Of a DNA stretch of 61,049 nt, positions 48,820 through 57,895 are shown piece after piece. The notes under the pieces are model-generated. The model did not search any database. It was not told the DNA's origin and worked only from the letters and a program-made list of their open reading frames with translations. Position 1 is the stretch's first letter; the number at the start of each line of letters is the position of its first letter. Both the position numbers and the translations under genes were made by a program. Source of the DNA: CAZNNH01 sp964574335 (GTDB lineage Bacteria > Acidobacteriota > Vicinamibacteria > Fen-336); assembly GCA_964574335.1 (NCBI GenBank), contig CAZNNH010000018.1, positions 1-61,049 of the forward strand, in the 5' to 3' direction.

Positions 48820-49323
48820 ATGTTCACCAAGGTTGCCCATTTCGAGGCGTCCTGGAAGCACGAGAGCGAGTCGACATCCAAGGTGATGCGGGCGCTCACC
48901 GACGCTTCGTTGGCTCAGGCGGTGGCCAGGGACCACCGGACGCTGGGCCGGCTGGCCTGGCACCTCACCGTCTCGGTGGGAGAGATGATGCGGCGGACCG
49001 GTCTCACGGTGGCGGGCCCGGCCGAGGAGGCTCCCGTGCCCAGCTCGGCGGCCGAGATCGCCCAGGCCTACGAGACCGCGGCACGCTCGCTGCTCGACCA
49101 GGTCCACGACGGCTGGACCGACGAGACGCTGGCGGTCGAGGACGACATGTACGGCCAACGATGGAAGCGGGGGATGACGCTCAGCGCGCTGATCGCCCAC
49201 CAGACCCACCATCGCGGCCAGATGACGGTGCTGATGAGGCAGGCCGGTCTGGAGGTGCCCGGCGTGTACGGGCCCGCGCGCCAGGAGTGGGCGGCTATGG
49301 GGATGCCCGCCCCGGCGGTTTAG
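48820..49323 (+). CDS. DinB-family (YfiT-like) metalloprotein
   Basis: 167 residues of the DinB four-helix bundle. Helix 2 contains LGRLAWHLTVSVGEMMRRTG and helix 4 contains LSALIAHQTHHRGQMTVLMR; the His of the first and two of the second would form the metal triad. DinB-family proteins include thiol-dependent transferases and damage-inducible proteins of unknown role. GGAGAGGAGTGAGACCG precedes the ATG. It is preceded closely by the exported protein gene. Confidence 0.9.
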   Translation: MFTKVAHFEASWKHESESTSKVMRALTDASLAQAVARDHRTLGRLAWHLTVSVGEMMRRTGLTVAGPAEEAPVPSSAAEIAQAYETAARSLLDQVHDGWTDETLAVEDDMYGQRWKRGMTLSALIAHQTHHRGQMTVLMRQAGLEVPGVYGPARQEWAAMGMPAPAV

Positions 49324-49360
49324 CACCGCTCCCGTCCCCCGTGTTCGAGTGATTCCGAGT

Positions 49361-51328
49361 ATGAGAGCCATGACCCACAAGACCTGTCGCGGCCGGACCG
49401 GCCGGGCGGCGCTTCCGCTGCTGGCGCTGGCCCTGGCGGCGTGCCACAAGGAGCCGGTGTCGGTGCACTACGACCTGGCGCCCGATGCCTCCCTCGCCGA
49501 ATGGGTGGGCCCCGATGGGGTTCGCCTGGTGCTGGCGCCCGCCAGCCGATCGGCGGCGGCGTTCCTGGAGGGCCCCGTGGCCGCCGAGCGTCGCGTAGCC
49601 CTCGACCTCGAGGTCCCCGAATCGTCGGAGGGCGCCCGAGCTCTGGTCCGGTTGAACGACCGCGAGCTGCTCGAGCTCGAGCTGCGGGGGGGCCGGCACC
49701 GCTACCTGGCGCCACTGCCCCAGGACGCACAGCAGCCGGGCCTGAACCGTCTCGAGGTGGCGCTGGAGGCGGCAGCGCTCGGGGGGAGCGGAGGAGAGCC
49801 GAGGCTCGAGCTGCACGGCCTGGCGGTCGCGCCGGCCGAGGCTTCGCTCCCGGCGTGGCTTGCCGAGAACGACGCGCCCCCGCTCGCGGTGACACGGGAG
49901 AAGGGTGTGCCGAGCCTGCTGCAGGCGGGCCCGAGCACCGTGCGCTTCGCGCTGCGGCTTCCGGAGGATGCCGAGCTGCGCTTCACCCCGGAGCGCCCGC
50001 GGTCCGGCTCCGGCCCGGCGCGGCTCAAGGTCGGGCTGACCGGCGCGGGGGGAAACGAGCAGGAGCTCTGGACGGGCCAGGTAGCCGCGGGACGGGAAGC
50101 CGAAGAGGTCACGGTCCCCCTGCCCGGCAAGGCGGGTCAGGAGGTCCGGCTGGCCCTGCACGTGGAGGGGGCCGACGGGGCGCCGGGCATGGCGGCCTGG
50201 AAGGCGCCGCGGGTGATCGGCCGGGGTCCCCGTACCGGGCTTGGCAGCGCGCCGCCACAGGAGGCCGATCTCGCGAAAGGGGCCGCGCTGCGAGAGGTGG
50301 TGGCCGGCTCGAGCCTGCTGCTGGTGGTTCTCGACGGGGTGCCGGCTGGCGCGGCGACGCCCGAGATCGACCGCCTGGCCGCCGAGGGGGTGCGGTTCGA
50401 ACGGACCTACTCGCCGGCCACCTCTGCGTCCGCGGCGATGGCCTCGCTGTGGACGTCCCAGTACCCGGATCGGCACCACCGGGGCCTGCCCGCTGAGGCA
50501 CCCCTCCCCCAGCAGGCGCTGACGGTGGCCGACGTGGTGGCGGCCCAGGGCGTCGAGACGGCGGGCTTCGTGACGCGGCCCGAGCTCGGCGCCGAGTCCG
50601 GTCTCGACCGCGGCTTCACGACGTTCCAGGTCGTCACCGAAGGAACGGTCCGTGCCGCGGCCGAGTGGCTGGGCGGGCGAAGCGGCCGGTTCTTCGCCTA
50701 CCTCCAGCTCGGAGGCGAGGCGGACGGCGAGCTCGCCGAGCTGCGGCAGAGCCTCGAGACGGCCGGCGTCTGGCAGAAGCTGGTGGTGATCGTGACCGCC
50801 GACCGCGGAGCGGTCGGGTCGGGTCCCGACCTGAGTGATCGGGCCTTGCGGGTCCCGCTGGTGGTGCGGTTTCCTTCCGGCAAGGGCCCGGCCGGGAAGC
50901 GGGTCGACACCCTGGTGGACCTGCTCGAGGTGGCGCCCACCATCGCCGACGTCTTCGGGCGGCTGGGCAAGAGCGGCACGGATCGCGAGTTCGAGGGGCG
51001 CAGCCTGCTGGCCGTGATCGACGGCGCTCCCGGCCGGGGCGTGACGCTCTTGCGCAGCGACGAGCCAGAGCCCGGCTACGCCTTGTGCGACGGCCAGATG
51101 AAGCTGGTCTTCGGCCTCAGGCGAGGGACCCTCGCGCTCTTCGACCTGGCCGCCGATCCCGGTGAGACGAACGACCTGGCCGGCGCGCAGCCGATCCGGG
51201 CCGAGCGGTATCGCCTGGCCCTGTTCCGCTGGCTGCGCGATCTGGCAAGAGCTCCGGGGGAGGGTGGGACCGAGACCCTCAGCCCCGAAGAGCTCGAGAA
51301 CCTCAAGGCATTGGGCTACGTCGGCTGA
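49361..51328 (+). CDS. Sulfatase-fold lipoprotein lacking catalytic residues
   Basis: About 655 residues; starts at 49361 or 49370. A lipobox is visible (LLALALAACHKEP). The first about 300 residues are a beta-rich domain. The second half has the alkaline-phosphatase/sulfatase fold layout and ends in LSPEELENLKALGYVG, typical of such Acidobacteriota proteins. The key residues are altered: the usual metal pair DDxRxDxxG reads LVVLDGVPAGAAT, the formylglycine site CxPSR reads YSPATSASAAMASLWTSQYP with no Cys, and the metal motif TADHGE reads VTADRGAVGSG, so one His is now Arg. It is probably a non-catalytic binding or scaffold protein anchored to a membrane. Confidence 0.8.
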   Translation: MRAMTHKTCRGRTGRAALPLLALALAACHKEPVSVHYDLAPDASLAEWVGPDGVRLVLAPASRSAAAFLEGPVAAERRVALDLEVPESSEGARALVRLNDRELLELELRGGRHRYLAPLPQDAQQPGLNRLEVALEAAALGGSGGEPRLELHGLAVAPAEASLPAWLAENDAPPLAVTREKGVPSLLQAGPSTVRFALRLPEDAELRFTPERPRSGSGPARLKVGLTGAGGNEQELWTGQVAAGREAEEVTVPLPGKAGQEVRLALHVEGADGAPGMAAWKAPRVIGRGPRTGLGSAPPQEADLAKGAALREVVAGSSLLLVVLDGVPAGAATPEIDRLAAEGVRFERTYSPATSASAAMASLWTSQYPDRHHRGLPAEAPLPQQALTVADVVAAQGVETAGFVTRPELGAESGLDRGFTTFQVVTEGTVRAAAEWLGGRSGRFFAYLQLGGEADGELAELRQSLETAGVWQKLVVIVTADRGAVGSGPDLSDRALRVPLVVRFPSGKGPAGKRVDTLVDLLEVAPTIADVFGRLGKSGTDREFEGRSLLAVIDGAPGRGVTLLRSDEPEPGYALCDGQMKLVFGLRRGTLALFDLAADPGETNDLAGAQPIRAERYRLALFRWLRDLARAPGEGGTETLSPEELENLKALGYVG

Positions 51329-51353
51329 GGGCGCACGCCCGTTGGCAGGTCCG

Positions 51354-51992
51354 GTGAAGAAGAGGGCCCGCCTCAAGCGGCTGCTGCTTGGGCTCCCGTC
51401 TCTGCTGGCGGCGCTCCTCGTCTACCTCCCACTGATCCGACCGTGGCAGCTCCGTTGGGGCGCCTCCGACGCGGAGGTGGCGCGTTCACTGCCCGGCGAC
51501 GATTTCGTAGCCGCGCCGACCTTCAATGCCACCCGCGCCGTCACCGTGAATGCCCCGCCGGAGGCGATCTGGCCCTGGCTGGTCCAGATCGGGCACACCC
51601 GCGCCGGCTGGTACAGCTACGACTGGATCGACAACCTCGGTAGGCCGAGCGCGACCCGGATCGTGCCGGAGCTGCAGGACCTGGAGGAAGGCGACCTCAT
51701 CCCCGTGAGCCCGGACGGGAAGCAGGGCTTCAGAGTCCACACCCTGGTCCCCAACCGCCACATGCTCTGGGGGGCGCCCGGGGAGATGTCGTGGCTGTGG
51801 TACCTGGATCCGGTTGCAGACGGGCAGACCCGCCTGATCACCCGGGTGCGCATCCGGTACCGCTGGACCCACCCTTCGATCGTCCTCAGCCTGGTTGTCG
51901 ACGTGGGGGACATCGTGATGATGCGGCGGTGCCTGCTCGGCATCAAAGAGCGCGCGGAGAGGCTGGCCCACGGGACCAGCGAGACCTCCTGA
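51354..51992 (+). CDS. SRPBCC (START-like) domain protein, second copy
   Basis: 212 residues from GTG 51354 (TTG 51342 adds four residues). A hydrophobic N-terminal helix (LLLGLPSLLAALLVYLPLI) precedes QLRWGASDAEVARSLPGDDF, PPEAIWPWLVQIGHTRAGWY, VPELQDLEEGDLIPV and a closing RRCLLGIKERAERLA. The blocks match those of the protein at 15019-15666 in order and spacing. It follows the sulfatase-fold lipoprotein by 25 bases and may be co-transcribed with it. The ligand of the cavity is unknown. Confidence 0.8.
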   Translation: MKKRARLKRLLLGLPSLLAALLVYLPLIRPWQLRWGASDAEVARSLPGDDFVAAPTFNATRAVTVNAPPEAIWPWLVQIGHTRAGWYSYDWIDNLGRPSATRIVPELQDLEEGDLIPVSPDGKQGFRVHTLVPNRHMLWGAPGEMSWLWYLDPVADGQTRLITRVRIRYRWTHPSIVLSLVVDVGDIVMMRRCLLGIKERAERLAHGTSETS

Positions 51993-52014
51993 GGCGCCGA
52001 CGTGCCCGGCGGGT

Positions 52015-52344
52015 CTACTGGCTGGGGCGTCGCCGGTGGAGGGCGACGCCGACCAGCAACCAGGTGGAGAGGGCGACCACCGGAAGCAGAAGGTTGACCC
52101 AGCCCCACGGCGGCGACTCGACAGCGGTGTTCACGGTGGTCCGTAGCCCGGCGAGCCCGGAGCCGAGGAGGAGAAAAGGGAGCCAGAGAAGCTCTACCGT
52201 CCCCCACAGGACCAGCGCCCAGAAGACGAGGAGCAGCGGGCGCAGCAGGACGTAGAAGAGGACGTCGCGCCGACGCTGGCGCTCCCGCTCCGCCCACTCT
52301 GCCAGCCGCTCGGTACCCACCGGTCCAGGGGACTCGCCGCTCAC
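52015..52344 (-). CDS. Small membrane protein
   Basis: About 109 residues if started at GTG 52344, where GAGG is a fair ribosome site. A basic N-terminal segment (ERLAEWAERERQRRRDVLFY) is followed by two hydrophobic helices, LLLVFWALVLWGTVELLWLP and WVNLLLPVVALSTWLLVGVAL, and ends in a basic HRRRPSQ. I do not recognise a family. It is divergent from the CheR gene and convergent with the SRPBCC gene. An upstream continuation of the frame looks low-complexity and is not included. Confidence 0.6.
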   Translation of the reverse strand: MSGESPGPVGTERLAEWAERERQRRRDVLFYVLLRPLLLVFWALVLWGTVELLWLPFLLLGSGLAGLRTTVNTAVESPPWGWVNLLLPVVALSTWLLVGVALHRRRPSQ

Positions 52345-52454
52345 CACAATCCCTCGCTCACGCTGGCCATGTGCCCCCCTCTTTCTACACCGGATCCCGC
52401 CGGTCGCTGCTGGCCCCCCGAGTCTGAGGCTACACTGATCGTGGTGAGAGTCAG

Positions 52455-53330
52455 GTGACGGAGCCACAATCGCAGAGCGGATCGGCGAGCGCTGCCGAGG
52501 TGTCGATTCGATCCCTCACCGAGAGGGAGTATCGGCGCTTCCGAAGCCTGATCGAGGACGAGACCGGGATCCACCTCTCGGACGCCAAGAAGGCGCTGCT
52601 GGTGGGCCGGCTCTCCCGCCGGCTCCGCGAGCTGGGGCTGCCGACGTTCTCGGCCTACTTCGACCGGGTGACCCGCGACGGCCACGAGCGCACCGAGATG
52701 ATCGACCTCGTCTGCACCAACGAGACCAGCTTCTTCCGTGAGGCCTGGCAATTCGACTTTCTGAGGGACACCCTGCTGCCCCGTTGGGAGGGTCTCGTCG
52801 TCGCGCGGCGCAGGCCGCGGAGCATCCGTGCCTGGAGCGCGGCCTGCTCGAGTGGAGAGGAGCCGTACTCGCTGGGGATGGTCCTGTTGGACGCGTGCCC
52901 GCCCCACCGCGGCTGGCACGTCGAGATCCTGGCCACCGACGTCTCGACCCGAATGCTGGCCAAGGCCAGGGCTGCCGCCTACTCGGTCACCCGGACGCTC
53001 CATGTGCCGCCGCCCTACCAGGAACGGTACCTGTCGAGCTTCGACTGTCCCGACGAGACCGTGCGCGTGGCGCCCGAAGTCCGGGCCCTGGTTCGCTTCG
53101 CCCGGGTCAACCTCAACGCCTGGTGGGATGTCGTGCCTGGAAGCTACGACATCGTCTTCTGCCGCAACACCCTCATCTACTTCCGGCCCGAGACCCAGAG
53201 GCGGCTCGTCGACCGCCTTGTCGATCTCTTGCTGCCCGGCGGCCACCTGTTCGTGGGGCACGCCGAGAGCCTCGGCGGTCTCACCGATCGCCTGCGGCGA
53301 GTGGAGCCCAGCATCTATGAGCGCGTGTAG
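52455..53330 (+). CDS. cheR: Chemotaxis protein methyltransferase CheR
   Basis: 291 residues from GTG 52455. CheR transfers methyl groups from S-adenosylmethionine to glutamates of chemoreceptors. The N-terminal helical domain contains LSDAKKALLVGRLSRRLREL and VTRDGHERTEMIDLVCTNET, and the SAM-binding domain has IRAWSAACSSGEEPYSLGMV, EILATDVSTRMLAKA, FARVNLNAWWDV and YDIVFCRNTLIYF. No TPR or C-terminal tether is present. It opens the regulatory cluster. A TACACT at 52431-52436 could be its -10. Confidence 0.96.
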   Translation: MTEPQSQSGSASAAEVSIRSLTEREYRRFRSLIEDETGIHLSDAKKALLVGRLSRRLRELGLPTFSAYFDRVTRDGHERTEMIDLVCTNETSFFREAWQFDFLRDTLLPRWEGLVVARRRPRSIRAWSAACSSGEEPYSLGMVLLDACPPHRGWHVEILATDVSTRMLAKARAAAYSVTRTLHVPPPYQERYLSSFDCPDETVRVAPEVRALVRFARVNLNAWWDVVPGSYDIVFCRNTLIYFRPETQRRLVDRLVDLLLPGGHLFVGHAESLGGLTDRLRRVEPSIYERV

Positions 53331-53408
53331 GGGGGTTGGGAGCCCGGCCGAGCTGCTGAAGGGGCCGGCCGTGTCGGTCTCGGATTCGGGGAGGAGCGGG
53401 CCAAGCTG

Positions 53409-54536
53409 ATGCCAGCCTCCGGTGACAGGCGACTCTCGCGCCGGCGCTTGAACGTTCTGGTCGTGGACGACTCGGCAGTGGTTCGCCTGGGGATGCCGGC
53501 GGTCCTGTCCCGCGACCCCGCGCTGACCGTCGAGGTGGCCGCCGACCCCATCATCGCCATGGCGAAGATGGAGAGGTTCCGCCCCGATGTCATCATCCTG
53601 GACCTCGAGATGCCGCGGATGAGCGGCCTCACCTTCCTGCGCAAGCTGAGACGCGAAGACCCGATCCCGGTGGTGGTTTGCTCGGCGGTGGGAGGACCGG
53701 GGACGGAGGCAGGCATCCGAGCCCTCGAGGAGGGCGCCGTCGAGATCATCGCCAAGCCGGTGTTCCAGGTCCGGGAGTTCCTCGACGACTCGGCGGTTCG
53801 GCTGATCGACGCCGTGCGGGCCGCCGCGATGGCGCGCGTCGGTCGGAGGCGGCCGGAGACGGAGGACGTGGTGGAGCCGAGCCTCTCGGCCGACGTGGTG
53901 CTGCCCAGAGGCCCGGGTACCCGGGTCCGCCGGCCGACGGACAAGGTCGTGGTCATCGGCGCCTCGACCGGAGGTCCCGAGGCGCTCCAGGGCCTCTTGC
54001 AGGCGATGCCGCCGGATGGGCCCGGGATCGTGATCGTCCAGCACATGCCGGAAGGGTTCACCAAGGCCTTCGCCGGCCGCCTCGATGCCCTATGCCCGAT
54101 CGAGGTGCGAGAGGCCAAGTCCGGGGACGCGGTGGCGAGGGGACTCGCCCTGATCGCGCCGGGGGACCGGCACCTGCTGCTGAGCTGGGGTGGCGCCGGC
54201 TACGTGGTGGACGTGGTCGAGGGCCCGCTGGTCTCACGTCACCGCCCGAGCGTCGACGTGCTGTTCCGCTCGGCGGCCCAAAACGCCGGACCGAACGCGG
54301 TGGGCGTGATCATGACCGGAATGGGCGCGGACGGGGCCGAAGGGCTTCTCGAGATGCGACGCGCCGGAGCCGCCACCATCGCCCAGGACGAAGCCTCGTG
54401 CGTGGTCTTCGGCATGCCGAAGGAAGCGATCTCGCGTGGCGCCGCGGAGGAGGTCGTGCCGTTGTCCGGGCTTCCGTCGGCGCTCCTGCGGCAGGCGGCC
54501 CGGAGCGGCTCCGGTGCTGACGTCCCGCCGTCCTGA
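53409..54536 (+). CDS. cheB: Chemotaxis response regulator/methylesterase CheB
   Basis: 375 residues. A receiver domain (VLVVDDSAVVRLGM, phosphorylation Asp in IILDLEMPRMSGLTF, Lys in EIIAKPVF) precedes a methylesterase domain with Ser in VVVIGASTGGPEALQGLL, His in IVIVQHMPEGFTKAF and Asp in IMTGMGADGAEGLLEM, the known catalytic triad. It should remove methyl groups or deamidate receptors. It follows cheR by 79 bases. Confidence 0.96.
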   Translation: MPASGDRRLSRRRLNVLVVDDSAVVRLGMPAVLSRDPALTVEVAADPIIAMAKMERFRPDVIILDLEMPRMSGLTFLRKLRREDPIPVVVCSAVGGPGTEAGIRALEEGAVEIIAKPVFQVREFLDDSAVRLIDAVRAAAMARVGRRRPETEDVVEPSLSADVVLPRGPGTRVRRPTDKVVVIGASTGGPEALQGLLQAMPPDGPGIVIVQHMPEGFTKAFAGRLDALCPIEVREAKSGDAVARGLALIAPGDRHLLLSWGGAGYVVDVVEGPLVSRHRPSVDVLFRSAAQNAGPNAVGVIMTGMGADGAEGLLEMRRAGAATIAQDEASCVVFGMPKEAISRGAAEEVVPLSGLPSALLRQAARSGSGADVPPS

Positions 54537-54569
54537 CTTGTGAGCCGAGACCGGAGGAGGACGAGAGAC

Positions 54570-56507
54570 ATGGGACAGCGCCTAGCCGGGCCGGCAGCGC
54601 AGCCCAAGGGCAACCCAGGCCCTGCCCGGTCGCCTCGCCCGAACCCCGTCCGGCCGCCCGCCTCGGACCGCAGCCGCGCCACCCTGGAGGCCCTCGGCCA
54701 CGGGGTCCTGGTGGTGGACGGCCGAGGCGAGGTGGCGTTCTCCAACGCGGCGGCGGCCCGGATCCTCGGCGTGCCGGCCGAGGCGCTGCCCGGGCAGACG
54801 CTGGGTCCGCCCGCCTGGCGCTTCGTGACCAGCGAAGGAAGGCCCTTGGCGGCGGACGATCATCCGGTGCGGATCACGCTGGCCACCGGCAGGCGCCTCG
54901 AAGGAAGGGTGATCGGCGTCCAGCGGGCGAGCGAGCACGTGGTCTGGCTGTCGATGTCGACGGCCCCGTTGGTGGATCCGGGAGAGGAGGCGCCGAGCGC
55001 CGTCGTCTGCTGCCTCACGGACGTGTCGGCCCACCACCAGGACGAGCTGGCGGTCGCCACTCGCGACGACCAGCTCAGACGGACGCTGGCCGGTGCTCCG
55101 CTGGCCCTCTGGTCCATGGATCAAGGAGGGACGCTGACGGCCGTCTTCGGCGGTGGCGGCGGGCCTCTGGCGGGCTGGGGCGACCTGGTGGGGCGGCCCA
55201 TCACCGAGGTGCTTCCGGACGGCCACGACCTGCGGGGCGTGATCTCCCGCGCCCTCGCGGGAGAGACGGTCTCGTGTCTCACCGAGGTCGAAGGAAGGAT
55301 CTTCGCGATCCACGTCCACCCTCACCACGACGCCGCCGGCCGGGTCGCCGGCGCCAGCGGTGTGGCCCTCGACGAGACCCCGCGCCTGAGCGCCGAGGCG
55401 GAGCAGGCGGCCCTCAGGGAGGCGCTCCGCCACGCGGCCGCCGAGTGGCGGGCCACGTTCGATACCATCGACTCTCCAGTGCTCGTGGTGAGTGCCGAGG
55501 GGGTGGTCCGGCGCGTCAACCGCGCCACCCAGCAGCTCTGGGGTGATCCGTTCGAGAAGATCGTGGGAGCCTCGTTGCCCGACGCGGAGCGGGGCGCACC
55601 CTGGGGGGCGATCGCCCGTTCGGTGGCGGCCTGCCGTGAGTCGGACGCGCCGGCCGAGGAGGAGGAGTCCGACCAGGCCGCCGATCGTCACTGGGACGTG
55701 GTGGCGGTACCGCTCAGGGATGAGGTGGACGTCGCCGGCGGCATGGTGGTGGTGGCCCGGGACGTGAGCCGCGTGGTGCGGCTTCGCGAGTCGCTGCGAC
55801 GAAGCGAGCGGATGGCGGTGATGGGGCAGTTGGTCGGCGGCGTGGCGCACCAGGTTCGGAACCCCCTCTTCGGGATCTCCTCCACCTTGGACGCGTTCGA
55901 CCTCGAGTTCGGCCACCGCGGCGAGCTGCTCGAGTACTCGAAGCTGCTCCGCCACGAGGCCACGCGCCTGTCCTCGCTGATGGTCGACCTCCTCGAGTAC
56001 GGGAGACCCGCGACCGGCGAGTGGGTGGAGACCTCGCTTGCTGCCACCGTCCAGCAGGCGATCCAGTCGTGCGAAGCCGCCGCCCGGGCCGCCGCGGTGA
56101 GGCTGACCTCGGCCTGGCCGGACTCCCTGCCCCAGCTCCTGGCCGACCCACGGCGGCTTCGGGAGGCGCTCTTGAACCTGATCGAGAACGCGATCCAGCA
56201 CTCGCCGTCCGGCGGAGAGGTGCGGGTCCGGGTGCACCTCGACTCGTTCCGAGGGAGCCCCGGTGTCACCTGCGGCGTGGAGGACGCGGGGCCCGGGTTC
56301 CGAGCCCAGGACCTCCCGCGGCTGTTCGAGCCCTTCTTCACCCGTCGCGGCGGCGGGACCGGCCTGGGCCTCTCCATCGCACAGCGCATCGTGGAGGAGC
56401 ACGGCGGGCGGATCACCGCGGCCAACCGGCGGGGGGGCGGCGCGATCGTGACGGTGACGCTTCCGCTGTCGGGGCCAGAGGCAACCCGAGGTGGCGCCGG
56501 TGCCTGA
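54570..56507 (+). CDS. Soluble histidine kinase with three PAS domains
   Basis: 645 residues from ATG 54570, which has GGAGG nine bases upstream; a GTG at 54540 would add ten residues. No membrane helix is seen, so the kinase senses in the cytoplasm. PAS domains are near residues 40-150 (HGVLVVDGRGEVAFSNAAAA), 165-270 (APLALWSMDQGGTLTAVFGG) and 290-400 (FDTIDSPVLVVSAEGVVRRV). HisKA has the phospho-acceptor His at about residue 427 in GGVAHQVRNPLFGISS. HATPase_c has NLIENAIQHSP (N box), VEDAGPGF (G1), FFTRRGGGTGLGLSIA (G2). Its stop overlaps the NtrC-type regulator start, so the two are a two-component pair. Confidence 0.93.
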   Translation: MGQRLAGPAAQPKGNPGPARSPRPNPVRPPASDRSRATLEALGHGVLVVDGRGEVAFSNAAAARILGVPAEALPGQTLGPPAWRFVTSEGRPLAADDHPVRITLATGRRLEGRVIGVQRASEHVVWLSMSTAPLVDPGEEAPSAVVCCLTDVSAHHQDELAVATRDDQLRRTLAGAPLALWSMDQGGTLTAVFGGGGGPLAGWGDLVGRPITEVLPDGHDLRGVISRALAGETVSCLTEVEGRIFAIHVHPHHDAAGRVAGASGVALDETPRLSAEAEQAALREALRHAAAEWRATFDTIDSPVLVVSAEGVVRRVNRATQQLWGDPFEKIVGASLPDAERGAPWGAIARSVAACRESDAPAEEEESDQAADRHWDVVAVPLRDEVDVAGGMVVVARDVSRVVRLRESLRRSERMAVMGQLVGGVAHQVRNPLFGISSTLDAFDLEFGHRGELLEYSKLLRHEATRLSSLMVDLLEYGRPATGEWVETSLAATVQQAIQSCEAAARAAAVRLTSAWPDSLPQLLADPRRLREALLNLIENAIQHSPSGGEVRVRVHLDSFRGSPGVTCGVEDAGPGFRAQDLPRLFEPFFTRRGGGTGLGLSIAQRIVEEHGGRITAANRRGGGAIVTVTLPLSGPEATRGGAGA

Positions 56508-57894
56508 GCGGAGCATCCTCGTGGTCGAGGACGAGGTGGTCGCCCGGACCTCGCTCAAGCGCTTCTTCGAGGCCCACGGGTACCGGATCATCGAGGCGCC
56601 GACCGCCGCTGCGGCCCTCGACTGCTATCGCTCGCTCCGCCCCGACGTGACGATCCTCGACTACAGATTGCCCGACGCCGACGGTCTGGAGGTGCTCCGC
56701 TCGCTGCGCGGGCTCGACGCCGACGTGCCGGTGGTCATCCTCACCGGGCACGGGTCGATCGACCTCGCGGTCCGGGCGGTGAAGGAGGGCGCCGAGCAGT
56801 TCCTCACCAAGCCGGTGGAGCTGGCCGCGCTCTTGGCAGTGGTCGAGCGCCTGATGGACAACCGCCGGAACCGCCAGGTGGTGGTGGCGCGGCGATCCCG
56901 CCAGCAGCGCGATGCCGTGGATCCCTTCTTCGGCGACAGCGATGCCGTCCGTCAGCTCGGCGAGCGCGCCCGGCGGGTGGCGCCGTCGTCTCTGCCAGTG
57001 CTGATCCAAGGCGAGACGGGCGTGGGCAAGGGCATCCTGGCGAGCTGGCTGCATCAGAACGGGCCCCGCTCATCCGAAGCCTTCGTCGACCTCAACTGCG
57101 CCGGCCTCTCGGCCGAGCTGCTGGAGACGGAGCTGTTCGGCCACCAGAAGGGCGCCTTCACCGGCGCCGTCGTCTCGAAGATCGGGATGCTGGAGGTCGC
57201 CAACCACGGCACCACGTTCCTCGACGAGATCGGGGACATCCCGCTGGAGGTGCAGGCCAAGCTGCTGAAGGTGGTCGAGGAGCAGCGGTTCCGGCGGGTC
57301 GGCGAGGTCGCCGATCGCCAGGTGGACACCCGTCTGATCGCAGCGTCGCATCGAGACCTGCCGCAGAGGATCGCAGACGGCCGCTTCCGCAGCGACCTCT
57401 ACTACCGGATCAACGGTGTGTCGCTCCAGGTCCCCCCGCTGCGGGAGCGGGGGGCCGATGTGGTGGTCCTGGCCCGTCTGCTGTTGGGGAGGACCACCCA
57501 GGAGCTGGGGCGAGAGGCGCTGTCGCTGTCGCCTTCGGCGGAGCGGGCGCTGCTGAGCTACCGGTGGCCGGGGAACCTGCGGGAGCTGCGGAACGTGATC
57601 GAGCGAGCGGTCCTGCTCGCCGACCGCCCGGTGGTGGAGGCCAGCGACCTGGAGCTGGGGGCGATCCCCGTACCCGCCTCGCGGGTCCCCGAGCTCCTGT
57701 CCCTCAAGGAGGCCGAGCGGAGGCACATCCTGGAGGTGCTGGACCATCATCGGGGAAGCTGGCAAGCAGCGGCCACGACGCTCGGGCTGTCGCGAAGCGC
57801 CTTCTACCAGAAGCTCCGGAGGCACGGCATCCCTCGTCCGAGCGGATCCGGGCGCGAGCGGGCGTCGGGCAGCGGGGCAGGGGAGACCGCCTGA
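56491..57894 (+). CDS. NtrC-family sigma54-dependent response regulator
   Basis: 467 residues from GTG 56491, inside the kinase gene's end. The receiver has ILVVEDEVVARTSLKR, phosphorylation Asp in TILDYRLPDADGLEV and Lys in FLTKPVEL. The AAA+ domain has QGETGVGKGILASW (Walker A), KGAFTGAVVSK (the GAFTGA loop that contacts sigma54), TFLDEIGDIPLEVQ (Walker B) and FRSDLYYRING. A Fis-type helix-turn-helix ends the protein (SWQAAATTLGLSRSAFYQKL). It activates sigma54 promoters when phosphorylated by the paired kinase; a candidate target lies 540 bases downstream. Confidence 0.96.
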   Translation: MAPVPERSILVVEDEVVARTSLKRFFEAHGYRIIEAPTAAAALDCYRSLRPDVTILDYRLPDADGLEVLRSLRGLDADVPVVILTGHGSIDLAVRAVKEGAEQFLTKPVELAALLAVVERLMDNRRNRQVVVARRSRQQRDAVDPFFGDSDAVRQLGERARRVAPSSLPVLIQGETGVGKGILASWLHQNGPRSSEAFVDLNCAGLSAELLETELFGHQKGAFTGAVVSKIGMLEVANHGTTFLDEIGDIPLEVQAKLLKVVEEQRFRRVGEVADRQVDTRLIAASHRDLPQRIADGRFRSDLYYRINGVSLQVPPLRERGADVVVLARLLLGRTTQELGREALSLSPSAERALLSYRWPGNLRELRNVIERAVLLADRPVVEASDLELGAIPVPASRVPELLSLKEAERRHILEVLDHHRGSWQAAATTLGLSRSAFYQKLRRHGIPRPSGSGRERASGSGAGETA

Positions 57895-57895
57895 G

